Source: Meghimatium bilineatum
Taxonomy: Eukaryota; Mollusca; Gastropoda; Stylommatophora; Philomycidae
NCBI GenBank assembly: GCA_034231615.1
Contig: CM067312.1
Span: 6,745,747-6,809,746 of the forward strand
Direction of reading: 5' to 3'
Length of the DNA: 64,000 bases
Positions within the stretch are counted from its first letter, which is position 1. Each line of letters opens with the position of its first letter. Under the pieces are notes generated by a model, which worked only from the letters and a program-made list of their open reading frames with translations, did not search any database and was not told the DNA's origin. The position numbers and the translations under genes are program-made. Of the stretch, positions 1 through 11,582 are shown one piece after another.

Positions 1-1052
1 AACCATCAACTATCTGTACTTTCTGAGAAATAAATTAATCACGTTAGCTGAGCAACATTATTTAAAAATAATTTGTGCTGCGTTACTATTTTAAATCCTA
101 TAAACCATAAATCTCTCTATATCGAAGGCACACTTACTCAAAAATCTTTTCATCCGAGGAGACTTGTACTTGCGGAACTGAGCCACTGCACTGCTCAGGA
201 GTGGAATAATAAGCCACTGAAAAAGGCATAAATTATTCAATTAGTATTTGGTTAGTGGTTTATGAACAGGTATTGTAGTACTCCCTAGGCAGTTATTAAA
301 GACTATGCATGCTGACTGTTCACAGTGACCACTTCAATAATTTAAAAAACTCCCATCTGTTCACAGTGACCACTTCAATAATTTAAAAAACTCCCATCTG
401 TCTGTGTATTTAAAATTAACGTTGGTAGTATATTCTACTCAGGACATAGGGATGACAATTCCCTGAAGCTGAACTTCAACCTGGGACATATTTTTCCATT
501 CATTCTTAGACTCTCACTAGATATCTTGTAGCAAGACATTTCTTAACCCCTTCCCTGCGGAGGCATCCTTAAGGATATGTTGAAAAGTTGCCTCTATTTT
601 GCTGACATCTCCTTAAGCAGTAATGTGCCATATATTCATATAATTTATTCCTGAAAGCACCTCAAAAGTGTTCAAATACTTTGATTGGCTAGTTCAAGCT
701 GTCTAAAGGTTAACTAATAATTGAAATTCCATATTTGCACACGTTTGAAGCATAATTACTACTTTCCGTGTGTTAACACAGGTGGCCTTTTTTTGTATAG
801 CCATTTTTCTTGACCACACATGGTTACAACGGACACTGAATGAATTTGAAAATTATAAACATTTAGAAGAAAGTTTCTCTGATAATTCTAACATTGATTA
901 TCTTATTCAGGAAGTGATTTAGAAAGTGTTCATTTGCATTGTGATACTAGTACTAATTTGGTAATTCAGATAATAGGCCCTATAGGCCTAGGCTATGCAG
1001 CGCACATGTTTGAAATTCGTGAGATGGTAAGGTAACTGTCAATAATGATATA
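1..1052. other. AT-rich noncoding sequence with one short duplication
   Basis: I see no exon here. The one structured feature is a 41-bp tandem duplication at 318-399 (unit begins CTGTTCACAGTGACCACTTC). The remainder is presumably intron or decayed repeat of the TRAPPC11 locus. Confidence 0.5.
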
Positions 1053-1335
1053 ATCTTCTTCTTCGTCTTCATTCGTTCTCAAACTCCTGCAGATTAGCAG
1101 GATGTAGTCCGGAGAACGGAATGCGTTGTGTCATGGTGTACAGCATTGCTGCAATATCTGCTCCTTTCGGCATGACACATATGACTTCAGCACGGTTTTG
1201 GGTCACTGATCCTATATGGGATGGGACAGCCAACTCCATCCCATAACCTCCTTAGTCACCTTTTACGACATGCATGGAAGGTAAACAGTGTTGCTATTCT
1301 TTGCTCCCCTTTCGGGCCCCAGCAACACACGGGCG
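1053..1335 (-). repeat. SINE-A copy, near full length
   Basis: SINE-A is a dispersed element of about 270 bp in this window. I orient it so that the GAA-rich tail is 3'. Read that way it has a head with CCCGTGTGTTGC, GGGGAGCAAAGAATAGC and GTCGTAA-AGGCGACTAAGG, a middle with CCCATCCCATATAGG, and a 3' half with GGATGTGTCAGGCC, ACACAACGCATTCCG, ACTACATCCTGCT and CAGGAGTTTGAGAACGAACG. This copy contains all parts. Confidence 0.8.
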
Positions 1336-1639
1336 AATGGTATAATGATTCAAAACATTGATCATGCAAACGTTTTCAGAATATTTGAATGTGTATCACA
1401 TGATACTATTATACAACATATTTGTGATGAGGCAAATAAATACGCTGACAAGTATATTACTGAAAGTAAAAACTTTATGTCCAGAATAAAACAGGTTATT
1501 ATGATTATATCTATTTGTTTGAAATAATGTTTAATGTTGTGAGACAAATGTATATAAAGGTTCTCACGTCTCCTTGATAATATAAAGAATAATTCTGCTT
1601 GTAAATTAATAAATTAGAGCGGCAATAACACCATTCTTG

Positions 1640-2330
1640 GTGTTCATAGAATAACAATCTCTGCACATCACGTTGTGTGGAACCTATAATGAACTTCTTT
1701 TTCTGCGTTCAGCATCTGCGGTCAAGTTATATTGTAAGGCCTGTCATAAGGGTAAAGTCCACTGTCTTTCCCAGGTCAGAGCGGCTGCCCCATAGCTTTT
1801 GCCTCAAATCTGCTTTCTCTGGCCAGAGCCTCAGTCTCTGTGTTTTGTATGTTGTGCAGTCCTGAAGTAGGTGTTCATGAGTTTGGGTTCCAGATCCACA
1901 TGAACGTTCATCTGTGTATGAGATCCTCAGTCAGTATAGGTGATCCAACCCAACAATCTGCAAAAGTTCTAAGGCGAAATAGTGTTGTCTGTTGGTATAT
2001 TTGGAGTCTATGTATTGCATCTGGTTTTGTCTTCCACTTCCATTTTTTATTTCCCACTCTGACGTGTATGTTGTATGGGTTATTGTTTTTGCTTCTACGT
2101 AGGTCAGTGGGTGTCAGAATCATTCCATTTCACCATCTGTTTCTCACAAATTTTTGATGTTCCATAATTTCACAGCGTAATGGTATCCATTGAAGGGTAA
2201 TAGCTGAGAATTTTTGGATATGTCAGAGTTCTTGTTTGATGTTGTGCAGAAGACTTTCATTTCTGGTACTCTGGATTGATTCCAGTAGGGATCTGCAATT
2301 TGTGAATATAGCACATAATGACCTCACACA
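1640..2330 (-). mobile_element. Non-LTR retrotransposon 3' fragment (Zn-knuckle-like tail)
   Basis: The minus strand carries broken frames with IYQQTTLFRLRTFADCW and nearby Cys-poor remnants. They correspond to the C-terminal FRLRTGH-type tail of non-LTR ORF2 proteins. A second decayed copy is at 51500-51840 on the plus strand, where DECPCGPGTHTSG is readable. Frames are broken throughout, so it is a dead fragment. Confidence 0.55.
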
Positions 2331-2450
2331 AACCACTCAATACATGATCAATAACAGATTACATACATAGTAACTGACACAGAAGAAAAAGAGTTTGAAT
2401 AACACACAAACAAGTTCTAAACAGAATAGAACAATCAATAACGGACTTAC

Positions 2451-2530
2451 AGAATGATCAACTTGTCTTTCCTTTGTCTGCAAGGCCAGAATTCCTTCCC
2501 TTTCAACCTGCAGATCTGGAGGCTCAATAC
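2451..2530 (-). CDS. TRAPPC11: TRAPPC11 coding exon 10 (80 nt), last one visible
   Basis: The exon encodes IEPPDLQVEREGILALQTK then ERQVDHS, matching the family segment EKVGILAIQ-KER--HS. It is bounded by TGTGTAG and the consensus donor GTAAGT, and ends in phase 0. Its start phase also fits directly onto exon 9, so a missing symmetric exon between them could be skipped without a frameshift. No further exon was recognised in 1-2450. Confidence 0.85.
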
Positions 2531-2669
2531 CTACACAAACAGATAAATATTAACTTTACTGGCTTCTCTCTAAAAGATAAAATAGTTAGATAGTTGTTCG
2601 TGCAGAACACGGATGTGCTGGGCAGGAAGGCGGACAATAGCGCAGCTCCAATGTGAAACTCAATGTGAA

Positions 2670-2825
2670 TTTCTCTTATAGCAGGGCAATGATCCTACTA
2701 AATTTCTCTTGTAGCAGGGCAATGATCCTACTAAATTTCAGCTGGGTCTATCTAGTTCAGAGAACGGAGGTAATTGGTGTTGCCATTTTATTGCACCAAT
2801 AGTCAGATACATCCTAACTTTGCCT
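2670..2825 (-). repeat. SINE-B copy with internal 37-bp duplication
   Basis: SINE-B is about 160 bp. Oriented with the GAA tail at 3' it reads GAAGACGGATGTGTCGGGCC, CGCAAATAAAACGGC, ACAACGCATTTCC, ACTACATCCTGCTGG, then GAGAGATCCAGCGGGAG, TTTGAGAATGAACGC and (GAA)n. In this copy the segment with GCAGGGCAATGATCCTACTA is duplicated (2676-2745). Confidence 0.7.
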
Positions 2826-3637
2826 GTAATCTAATCAATACTTTTCACGCACTAATAGGTCACGCACCCGGATGACACGCCCCGTTGTGCTTGCGGGCGA
2901 GAACACTCACCATACGATATCGCCTGATTCCCGAGTACGGAACTTCATGAAGTAATGAACAGATGACGTATAAAGCCTGCAAAACGAAGCTAGGAATACG
3001 TCAAAGTTTAAAGGTCAAATTCCTTTACTCATTACGATTGTAAGAGAGAGAAAGCCGGTTGAATCTGTCAATGTATTTCTAGAGCGACGTTAGCCATTTT
3101 TGGCCGTATTTTACTATCAAATTGAGTACCGCGTGGCATGGGTAAGTGATCATGACTACATGTTCTAATTGTTGTTTTTTGTGTTTAATATGTTGTTATT
3201 TGATAAGAATGTTTGTGTATTCATTCAAAAACACAAAAATAATATGCATCAGGGGTGCCACATGTGTGCATGGACAATAATTACGTTGCGTGTCGGCATA
3301 GACCTAGTGTTGACAGGACGGACATTATATGCGATTTCTTCACATTTTATTAGTTTTTTTATTAGATTTTGAAAATGGCGTTTTACGTTTTTCCCCCGAA
3401 TTTTCCACTTCACAGCTTGCTCAGAACTGTCATATCACACATACAACAACAACAAAAACACGGTTATATTCACTATTCACTGCTTTATTTACATGTGCAA
3501 AAATTATTTAAATATCTTCTAAAACAAAAAAGTTATTGCGTTTTCTAAACACTCACCATCAATAACGCAAATTTTCCAAAAAGAATCCAGGCCCAGGGGA
3601 GAAAATTCTCAATTTAATCCAGAGCCCTAAAAGTTAA
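2826..3637. mobile_element. Diverged copy of the TTAA-type DNA element (right half clear)
   Basis: From about 3380 to 3637 this matches the right halves of the elements at 17249-18153 and 25107-25991, sharing TTTATTTACATGTGCAAA and a segment with CACCATCAATAACGCAAA. It ends CCCTAAAAG followed by TTAA (3634-3637). The left part (2826-3370) is poorly conserved and its left boundary is uncertain. Confidence 0.5.
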
Positions 3638-3663
3638 TTGCATGACAGGAAAATATAAACTAA

Positions 3664-3885
3664 AATACAAACAGTGTGGGTGTCTGTGGCTGTAGTGATA
3701 GAGATTTAAAAAAAACTGTAGGCGTCTGTGGCTGCAGCGATAGAGAAATAGGACATTGTGGGTGTCTGTGGCTGTAGTGATAGAGAAGTAAGACATTGTG
3801 GGCATCTGTGGCTGCAGCAATAGAGAAGCAATACATTGTGGGCATCTGTAGCTGTAGCGACAGAGAAGCACGACAGCGACAAATG
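3664..3885 (+). repeat. Minisatellite, about five units of 40 bp
   Basis: Units contain CTGTGGCTGCAGC-ATAGAGAA and a variable CATTGTGGGCATCTG part. Related units (GTGGACGTCTG-GGCTATAGA) occur at 47115-47195, again just upstream of the same flanking block and a SINE-B. Confidence 0.75.
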
Positions 3886-4027
3886 ATCAAACCCATTAGT
3901 TAGCTATGGGAGTAGTTTCCAGCGGGTAGGTACAGGAACTAGTTCTTATGTGGCTGACTGACTATACTATCGATATGGTTAAAGGTGTCCACTGTTCAAT
4001 TGAAACAGTAAACACTCTGAATGTATG

Positions 4028-4176
4028 AATCCCGCCAAAGACGGATGTGTTGGGCCATTGCACAAATAAAACTGTGAGGCAACAAATTTCTATTCTCTAG
4101 ACTACATCATGCTGGAAATCTTGTAGGAGGACCATTGTCCTGCTATAAGAGAGATCTGGCGGGAGTTTAAGAATAA
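4028..4176 (+). repeat. SINE-B copy
   Basis: The copy runs from CCGCCAAAGACGGATGTGTT to GAGTTTAAGAATAAA. It follows a block containing ACTATCGATATGGTT (3966-4015) that also precedes the SINE-B at 47362, so the pair may be one larger duplicated unit. Confidence 0.75.
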
Positions 4177-4535
4177 AAAAAAATTTTAAAACACATGAAG
4201 ACAACATCAAAAATACATGGAAATAACCAGAAATATTTGCAAACTGCAGATTTGTTCATTTTGATTCCCAAGAATTAAAGTGAAGAAGCTCTATTTTCCT
4301 GTGTACAATGGATGTTTCCTTCTGAACTGTCTTTCATACCAAGAAGAATCCAACAGCAGTATGCAATGTTATAAGGCACTTCCTACTTCCTACTCACAAG
4401 ATCTATGTGAGTTTCTAGAAGTCATGTTTCACAATTTTGTATGCAGATGTCAAACCACATAAAAGCCTGCAACTATTTGGTAGTTAAGCAGAAGTCAGTG
4501 ACAATAGGAAAGGGCAGGGAATGGGTGGAGGCAGG
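4177..4535. other. Intronic sequence, nothing recognised
   Basis: No exon, SINE or LINE signature was seen. One short plus-strand open frame (4280-4462) has no recognisable content. Confidence 0.4.
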
Positions 4536-5160
4536 CGTTGAGAAAAAAAATCACTGACTAAAGTAATAATTCAACACGCCGTAATAAAGCATGTCGGAAA
4601 TGGACGGGTATCAGGGCCCAGGTTACAGTGCATGAACCGCAAGACATAATTATATACAAAGATGGCTCGGTTAACAGAAATACAAATAAAAGTGGTTGGG
4701 GTTATGTTGCCTAAAGAAATGGTGTGAAATTGGTTGAGAAATCTTCAGCATATTCTAGTCACATCGAGCATGAGGATAGAGATAGAGGGAGTTACAGCAG
4801 CACTTAATTGGTTGATAACTGATACATCAACACACTCGGTAATACTCACAGACTTTCAAAGCATGTTGCGCAAGATATAAAAGTTTATGCTAAGAAAAGA
4901 ATGGTGGGAATTATTTAACAACTCAATTGTCCAGAGCATTACATGGATATACTGCCCTGGTCATGCTTGGGTCAGAGGAAACAAGAGAGCTGACTTATTG
5001 GCAGGCAATGGGGCGATAGATGGCACAATGTTCAGAAGAGATAAAGCAGACTTGATCAAGGCAGTAAATGTATTTCAAGATGAAGATGATGTCAATGAGG
5101 CTGAGAGCGTACAAATACAGAAAATGTCAGAAATGGGAGTGTCTAGAGGGGAGTTGTGAT
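4536..5160 (+). mobile_element. Non-LTR retrotransposon RNase H fragment (LINE-1 of this window)
   Basis: Conceptual reading, with stops and frameshifts, gives KDIIIYKDGSVNRNTNKSGW, MRIEIEGVTAAL, and then in an intact 90-codon frame WIYCPGHAWVRGNKRADLLAG. These are the RNase H domain signatures (D-G-S, E, D-S, H-x-G-x-x-x-N-x-x-A-D). A near-identical N-terminal half is at 30655-31045 and a C-terminal half in reverse at 34960-35280. It is inactive. Confidence 0.8.
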
Positions 5161-5427
5161 GCATGACTCACTTTGATGACCCTGTCTCCATTTTCTCTGA
5201 CCATAAAAGTCCACATGACCCAAATATTCAGCAACAACATCTGCACTCTTCATCTCCTGCGGGTGCTGTCAAATAAACAAAAAAAAACATAACGTGGAAC
5301 AAGAGAACCGCTTTGGTCTTAGATTTTTTATTTGTAAAAGTAAACGTCGGCCAACTGTGGCTATATTCAAGGTTCCCACTAGAGTTTTAGAATTAACCCA
5401 TATTTTATTGGGAAAAACACAGCCAAC

Positions 5428-5572
5428 ATCAAGGTCAGGTGTGTTGGGCCATTGGTGCAAGTAAAATGATGACAAAGTGATATCCATTCTTTAGGCTACA
5501 TTTTGCTGGAAATCTAATTAAACCATTGTCCTGCTACAGTAGATCTGCTGCAGTAGATGTTTAAGAATAAAT
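5428..5572 (+). repeat. SINE-B copy
   Basis: It reads AGGTCAGGTGTGTTGGGCC through ACATTTTGCTGGAAATCTA to a degraded GATCTGCTGCAGTAG. It faces the next SINE-B (5622-5783) in inverted orientation, about 50 bp apart. Confidence 0.7.
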
Positions 5573-5621
5573 GCTAGTAAAAACTAAAAAAAAAGCCTCA
5601 GCTGTGGCATTACTTCTGCTT

Positions 5622-5783
5622 CTTCTTCTTCAGCGCTCATTCTTAACTCCCACTGGATCTCCCTTGTACCAAGACCATGATCCTACTAGATTTCCAGCAG
5701 GATGTAGTCCAGAGAATGGAAATGTGTTCTGTCACCATTTTTTATTTGCGCTAATGGCACATCCGTCTTCGGCGGGGCTTCAT
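5622..5783 (-). repeat. SINE-B copy
   Basis: Full-length copy beginning on the plus strand with CTTCTTCTTCTTCAGCGC and ending ACATCCGTCTTCGGCGGG. Confidence 0.8.
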
Positions 5784-5799
5784 TGATTATATTAACTAA

Positions 5800-6170
5800 A
5801 TATATCAGTATGATCATCAAGTGCTGTTTCCAACGAGCTGCAACGGACCTCAAAAATTTCATCTTGTGCCTTGGTGGTGCACTATGCTTGCTTGTACCTC
5901 TTAGTATACGTATACTAAAACTATGCCTTTACATGTTCTTAGAGACTAGACAGTACCTTCAGGAGATTTTCTGTAAAATATGGACATACTGCACAAAACT
6001 TCAGATGGCATTTAGGACTTTAAGAGATAATGTATTGATATCAGTGGCAACACAATCGTTAATGGCTTCCTTGTCTAATGGTGGTGATGGTTTGAATTCC
6101 AGTCATGGCAGGAAATTCTTTAGACTACAAATTACTTCTAGGTAATTTTCCCTTAGACCCAGTCTAAGTA
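5800..6170 (-). mobile_element. Decayed non-LTR retrotransposon tail (LINE-2 family)
   Basis: The plus-strand text CAACGAGCTGCAACG and CTTGTGCCTTGGTGGTGCAC parallels the 3' end of the LINE-2 copy at 37009-37620, so this is a degraded minus-strand piece. The 120-codon plus-strand frame is a shadow of it. Confidence 0.4.
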
Positions 6171-6399
6171 AACAGGCACAGAAGATATTTAAAACTTAAA
6201 TATGACTCCATAATGCTGACCTCATCACCCCTAGTGTGCAATTGGTAACAGAGAAATATATAGACCTAACACAATATATCTCATAAACCGTAATGGTATA
6301 TAATGAGGACCTTACTTCACTTACATTATTATTAATTAACTCATTAATCACCACAATCCATTCTCTGTGTCAGGAAATATATGAAAGGCACCCACATCA

Positions 6400-6670
6400 T
6401 CATCATCATCTTTTTTTTTTTTGCACTGAAGTTAGCGCATAGGTCAGATCTCTCCAATTCTGTCTGCTCAAAGCTATTCTGTGCAGTTCTTGAATAGTAT
6501 GGATATTGATTGTTTTACTTTCTCTAAGTATTGTTCTTCTGAGTGTTTCTTTTGGTCTACCCGTCCGTTGATGGAGGTTGTTTCTCTAATCACGTCTGGG
6601 TCATTCCGTTGATCGTTGGATTAATCAACTAACATCGTAAAGTCCAGACCGATTTGTGTAACAGAAGTCA
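6400..6670 (-). mobile_element. LINE-3 3' end fused to a conserved 100-bp segment
   Basis: The minus-strand part 6405-6565 corresponds to the ORF2 tail at 32660-32885 (GRPKETLRRT, QELHRIAL). From 6566 to 6667 the sequence is almost identical, with about three mismatches, to 32512-32611. There, however, it is joined to the LINE in the opposite relative orientation. Confidence 0.55.
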
Positions 6671-6997
6671 GTTCATTCCAATTCTTTTTCATTAAAATGA
6701 ATTATTTTGTGACAAACTGTGTATTACAACATCGGATATTTAATGCAGCTACATTTATATACCATATTTTGTTTCATTGTAAAGAGGTATAATAATTTGG
6801 CTATAACATAGTTTTCAGTTCTGGAGTTAATAATTCAATCCCTAGGAATTACGAGCAATGAAGCTAGTTTACTATGTGTAATGGGGGAGGGGGTTGCTAC
6901 AGAACTTTATTCCCTACCCAGAAGACTTCAACCTTCAGTGGTATGCAATGCTTTCAGATGAAGCCTACTACTCAGAAAAATCTTGTGTTTACATAGA
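6671..6997. other. Noncoding; short dispersed repeat at 6835-6960
   Basis: The segment with CCCTAGGAATTACGA and CAGAAGACTTCAACCTTCAG resembles 9815-9945, which follows the large array there. It is a low-copy dispersed repeat of unknown type. Confidence 0.4.
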
Positions 6998-7144
6998 AGA
7001 CGGATGTGTCAGGCCATTAGCCCAAATAAAATGGACACACCGCACTTCCACTCTCTAGACTTCATTCTGCTGAAAATCTAGTAGGAACATTGACTGACAA
7101 GAGAGATCTAGTTTAAGCTTGAGAATGAACGCTGAAGAAGAAAA
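6998..7144 (+). repeat. SINE-B copy
   Basis: It reads AGAAGACGGATGTGTCAGGC to GAACGCTGAAGAAGAAAA. It lies about 280 bp below TRAPPC11 exon 9. Confidence 0.75.
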
Positions 7145-7425
7145 ACATAAAAGGCATGTTCCACCATTTTTCATGCAAACATCCAGTATGTTCCATTTTT
7201 TTTTCATGCAAACATCAAATCAAAAAAAAAGCCTGTGACCATTAGAAAGTATCTAATGTTGGCCTACTTCAGATAAATAGTATTTGCTCACAATAACCAC
7301 AACATACTTTCCGAACAAAGAAAACTGAAGCCTTCTATGCTGTTTTATAACAAGTAATGAGACAAACACTAAAACAGTAAATAATACATGAGAGAGCAGC
7401 TAACAAGTTGACAGACTAACCATAC

Positions 7426-7562
7426 ATAAGCCTTGACACAATTGTTTCCTAAAGACTGCATGATTGGCGGCTTGTTGATAGTAAAAGCCTGGATGCTGAG
7501 TCTGTATTGCTGTCAGTCCTAATTTGATAGCCTCATCAAATAAATCACCAAATACTTGAAAT
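7426..7562 (-). CDS. TRAPPC11: TRAPPC11 coding exon 9 (137 nt)
   Basis: The exon encodes [16 protein letters not shown] then [16 protein letters not shown], diagnostic for TRAPPC11, and ends KQLCQGLC. The acceptor is CTGTTTCAG and the donor GTATGG, in phase 1. After this point family members carry about 30 residues (NHE...YPNPDPLE...) that I could not find between here and exon 10. Confidence 0.95.
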
Positions 7563-7619
7563 CTGAAACAGACGACATTTACAAATTCATTAAAAAAACT
7601 CATCAGGGTCATAGGGCTA

Positions 7620-8045
7620 CTAAATTAATGCGTCAACATGCAGTTCTCCACTGATTTCTATCTTCAGAGATGCAAAAATCTTGACCTGCTCAGTCTTTGA
7701 TATTATTTTCTGCCCATTATTTTCTTCGCCTCTGCTTCTTGGACCTTCAACTGCATTCTGCAATATCGATTTTTAGGGAATTATGTCAGCATTCAAATGC
7801 GAAACGGACCTTAATCAATAATATAAGAAAAAGACAATCTTCATTTTTTTGGCCACTTCATGAGACAAGGAGGTTTAGAGAACATAGTCACAACAGGCAA
7901 GATTGAAGGCAACAGAGACAGAGGGTGACAACATGAGAAAATATTAGACAGTTTCACAACCTGGCACGGCAGATAAACAACAGTGAGCGTGATACATAAT
8001 ACTGGAGACAGAGAGCTGTGGAGAGCCATGATCGCCTACGTCAGC
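7620..8045 (+). mobile_element. LINE-4 ORF2 C-terminal fragment
   Basis: Plus-strand frames give RQSSFFWPLHETRRF-type text and, in another frame, GHFMRQGGLENIVTTGKIEG followed by DRGRQHEKILD and LWRAMIAYVSQHG. This is the GH-x-x-R ... GKIEG-x-R-x-RGR tail of non-LTR ORF2. Related pieces are at 31390-31530, 34500-34720, 54330-54490 and 63880-64000. Confidence 0.65.
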
Positions 8046-8155
8046 CAGCATGGAAACTGATGATATAAGCATACATATCCACACCATGCAAATTTTCATC
8101 ATTTTACTCTGGAAAGTAGTGATTCTTGTGTACCTGCAAGATTCTAAATATGAAT

Positions 8156-9798
8156 ACTTAATTTATACAACCAGTAAGATCAAGGCAGGGAGAAAATACC
8201 TAGTTCATACAACCAGTAAGATCAAGGCAGGGAGAAAATACCTAGTTCATACAACCAGTAAGATCAAGGTAGAAAATACCTAGTTCATACAACCAGTAAG
8301 ATCAAGGTAGGGAGAAAATACCTAGTTCATACAACCAGTAAGATCAAGGCAGGGAGAAAATACCTAGTTCATACAACCAGTAAGATCAAGGTAGAAAATA
8401 CCTAGTTCATACAACCAGTAAGATCAAGGTAGAAAATACCTAGTTCATACAACCAGTAATATCAAGGTATAAAATACCTAGTTCATACAACCAGTAAGAT
8501 CAAGGCAGGGAGAAAATACCTAGTTCATACAACCAGTAAGATCAAGGCAGGGAGAAAATACCTAGTTCATACAACCAGTAAGATCAAGGTAGAAAATACC
8601 TAGTTCATACAACCAGTAAGATCAAGGTAGAAAATACCTAGTTCATACAACCAGTAAGATCAAGGTATAAAATACCTAGTTCATACAACCAGTAAGATCA
8701 AGGCAGGGAGAAAATACCTAGTTCATACAACCAGTAAGATCAAGGCAGGGAGAAAATACCTAGTTCATACAACCAGTAAGATCAAGGTAGAAAATACCTA
8801 GTTCATACAACCAGTAAGATCAAGGCAGGGAGAAAATACCTAGTTCATACAACCAGTAAGATCAAGATATAAAATACCTAGTTCATACAACCAGTAAGAT
8901 CAAGGCAGGGAGAAAATACCTAGTTCATACAACCAGTAAGATCAAGGCAGGGAGAAAATACCTAGTTCATACAACCAGTAAGATCAAGGTAGAAAATACC
9001 TAGTTCATACAACCAGTAAGATCAAGGTATAAAATACCTAGTTCATACAACCAGTAAGATCAAGGTAGAAAATACCTAGTTCATACAACCAGTAAGATCA
9101 AGACAGGGAGAAAATACCTAGTTCATACAACCAGTAAGATCAAGGCAGGGAGAAAATACCTAGTTCATACAACCAGTAAGATCAAGGTAGAAAATACCTA
9201 GTTCATACAACCAGTAAGATCAAGGCAGGGAGAAAATACCTAGTTCATACAACCAGTAAGATCAAGGTATAAAATACCTAGTTCATACAACCAGTAAGAT
9301 CAAGGCAGGGAGAAAATACCTAGTTCATACAACCAGTAAGATCAAGGCAGGGAGAAAATACCTAGTTCATACAACCAGTAAGATCAAGGTAGAAAATACC
9401 TAGTTCATACAACCAGTAAGATCAAGGTAGAAAATACCTAGTTCATACAACCAGTAAGATCAAGGTATAAAATACCTAGTTCATACAACCAGTAAGATCA
9501 AGACAGGGAGAAAATACCTAGTTCATACAACCAGTAAGATCAAGGCAGGGAGAAAATACCTAGTTCATACAACCAGTAAGATCAAGGTAGAAAATACCTA
9601 GTTCATACAACCAGTAAGATCAAGGTAGAAAATACCTAGTTCATAGAACCAGTAAGATCAAGGCAGGGAGAAAATACCTAGTTCATACAACCAGTAAGAT
9701 CAAGACAAAAAATACCTAGTTCATACAACCAGTAAGATCAAGGTAGAAAATACCTAGTTCATACAACCAGTAAGATCAAGACAAAAAATACCTAGTTG
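8156..9798 (+). repeat. Large minisatellite, about 41 units of 42 or 38 bp
   Basis: Units read TAGTTCATACAACCAGTAAG then ATCAAGG, followed by either CAGGGAGAAAATACC (42 bp) or TAGAAAATACC / TATAAAATACC (38 bp). Long and short units alternate in runs such as long-long-short-short-TATA that recur, suggesting higher-order duplication. It lies in the TRAPPC11 intron between exons 8 and 9. Confidence 0.95.
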
Positions 9799-10115
9799 AT
9801 ATTTTTTTGTTTTGATCCCCAGGAATTATGATCAACATATCTCTTGTATCCTTTTCTACAAAGAAAGGGAGAATGTTCTACCGAGCTTTATTTCAAACCC
9901 AGAAGACTCCAACTTTCAGTAGTTTGCAATGCTTTGAGAAGTCTTCAAACCGGAGAGTGTAGAAATGTAGTTGTACAGATGATGTGATGAAGAGTACCCA
10001 CAAAAAGCAAGTCTCACTATATATGCATGTCATCTACTAGTATTTGCTGTTGTATGCTGGTTGGTCTGATGGTCCACGGTCAGACCTTCAGACTTAACAT
10101 AGTTATCACTTATTT

Positions 10116-10190
10116 CTTCTTCTCAAACTCCTGCAGATTAGCAGGATTATGTACTGAGAATTGGATACATTTTGTCATGTTTACAGCTTG
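10116..10190 (-). repeat. SINE-A 3' fragment
   Basis: It reads CTTCTTCTCAAACTCCTGCA, GATTAGCAGGATTATG and ends near TTTGTCATGTTTACAGC. Only the tail half is present. Confidence 0.6.
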
Positions 10191-10810
10191 GCTGGCTTTT
10201 TGATCCTAGGCATCAGAATTCAGCATGAGTTAATACTATAAACCATTCTCTTCTTATACATTCAGAATTCTTGTGGTCTTGCTAGATCTTCATGTCATCT
10301 CCAGTTCATACCCAGGTGTCTCAGGAATATTGGGGATGGGGGAGATCTACCTAAGATGGTGATTAAGTGATTCACCTTATGCCCAAGAGGCCACAGCATC
10401 GATTGCAGCCCATGAAGCCCATTTGTTTACAAATTGGATTTTTTCGCAACTCCAGGGAATTTTTTCCGCAACTCCCTGAGAATTTATTTCTGCAACTGCT
10501 TGGGAATGATCACTTGAAGATACAGAGTTATATACTATGAGTGGTACTCTCAGCTGGCAGTGTGCGGCTTTGTGAGAGGAACAGAATACACATGGGAAAA
10601 CCTGAGTACAATGAAGTCAATCTTCTTTGCATTCTAAACCTCTTTGATATCTTAGACCAGTCTTCATGACAAAGTTTCCACCCTGGAATCTTGAATCTGA
10701 GTGGCAGTCCCAAAGCTTTTGTCTCAACTCAGTCTAATATAACATTGTCTTACACTAGTTTATCAAAGGCTGGGAAATCAGGAGTCAGTATCGCTATAAA
10801 CAATGTTATT
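10191..10810. other. Decayed repeat sequence, no exon seen
   Basis: The piece at 10530-10720 shares text with 24470-24580 (GAGTGGTACTCT, GTGAAGTCAATC), apparently the tail of an RNase H-bearing non-LTR element. The remainder is unassigned. Confidence 0.35.
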
Positions 10811-10975
10811 ATTTCTTCTTCTTCAGCATTCATTCTCAAACTTCCACTGGATCTCTCTTATAGCAGGATAATGGTCCTACTAGATTTCCAGCAGGATGTA
10901 GTCCAGAGAATGGAACTGCGTTGTGTCGCCATTTTATTTGCGTCAATGGTCCGACACATCCATCTTAGGCAGGAT
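10811..10975 (-). repeat. SINE-B copy, full length
   Basis: It begins TTCTTCTTCTTCAGCATTC on the plus strand and ends ACACATCCATCTTAGGCAGG. Confidence 0.8.
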
Positions 10976-11415
10976 GTTATTTTTTAAATTATTACAATTC
11001 AGGTCACAGTCACCTGAATGTTACTATCTTGAAAGTGGAGCAACGCATAGTAACACCGCCAAAAATATTAAATAAAACTACTGAAAGAACTAATAACAGG
11101 AAAAATATGTTTCTATGCAACAAAAAAAGCAAAAATGCACTGCAATAGCATTCTGTCAAAATATTTTAGGAAATGTCAGCATTTTTTGGCTACAAATCAA
11201 CAATTTTAACAAAATATGAAATATTGTTGCAAATTAACCATTTAGCTGAAATGAACAAGTCTGCTTGTTCTTTTATCTAACTGCTATAATACAAGTTAAC
11301 CCGTGTTTTTGTTAAATGCTCTCATTGCAAAAAGAAAACCCATTTCACTCTCAAATCGCCAAGCTAGTCAACTATCCCATCCATACGATTTACATTTTCT
11401 GGTGTCAATAAAAAT
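10976..11415. other. AT-rich intron, nothing recognised
   Basis: No exon, tandem or dispersed signature was seen in this stretch above TRAPPC11 exon 8's lower flank. Confidence 0.4.
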
Positions 11416-11582
11416 TCAGTATTGTGAAAGCACTCTTACGTTTTTTAGGATTAGAGAAGGATTCAGTACAGGGTGAACATTATTGTGGAAAGCACAGCTG
11501 GTATCGGTTACTGAGAACAATCTAGCAATCAAAAGCAATAAAGTCAAACATGGTAGACATAATTCTGGCAATAAAATCTTAC

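Noticed and set aside
8156-9798. CRISPR-like regular repeats
   Set aside because: Units are head-to-tail with no unique spacers, and the context is an animal intron. The same holds for every other array in the window.
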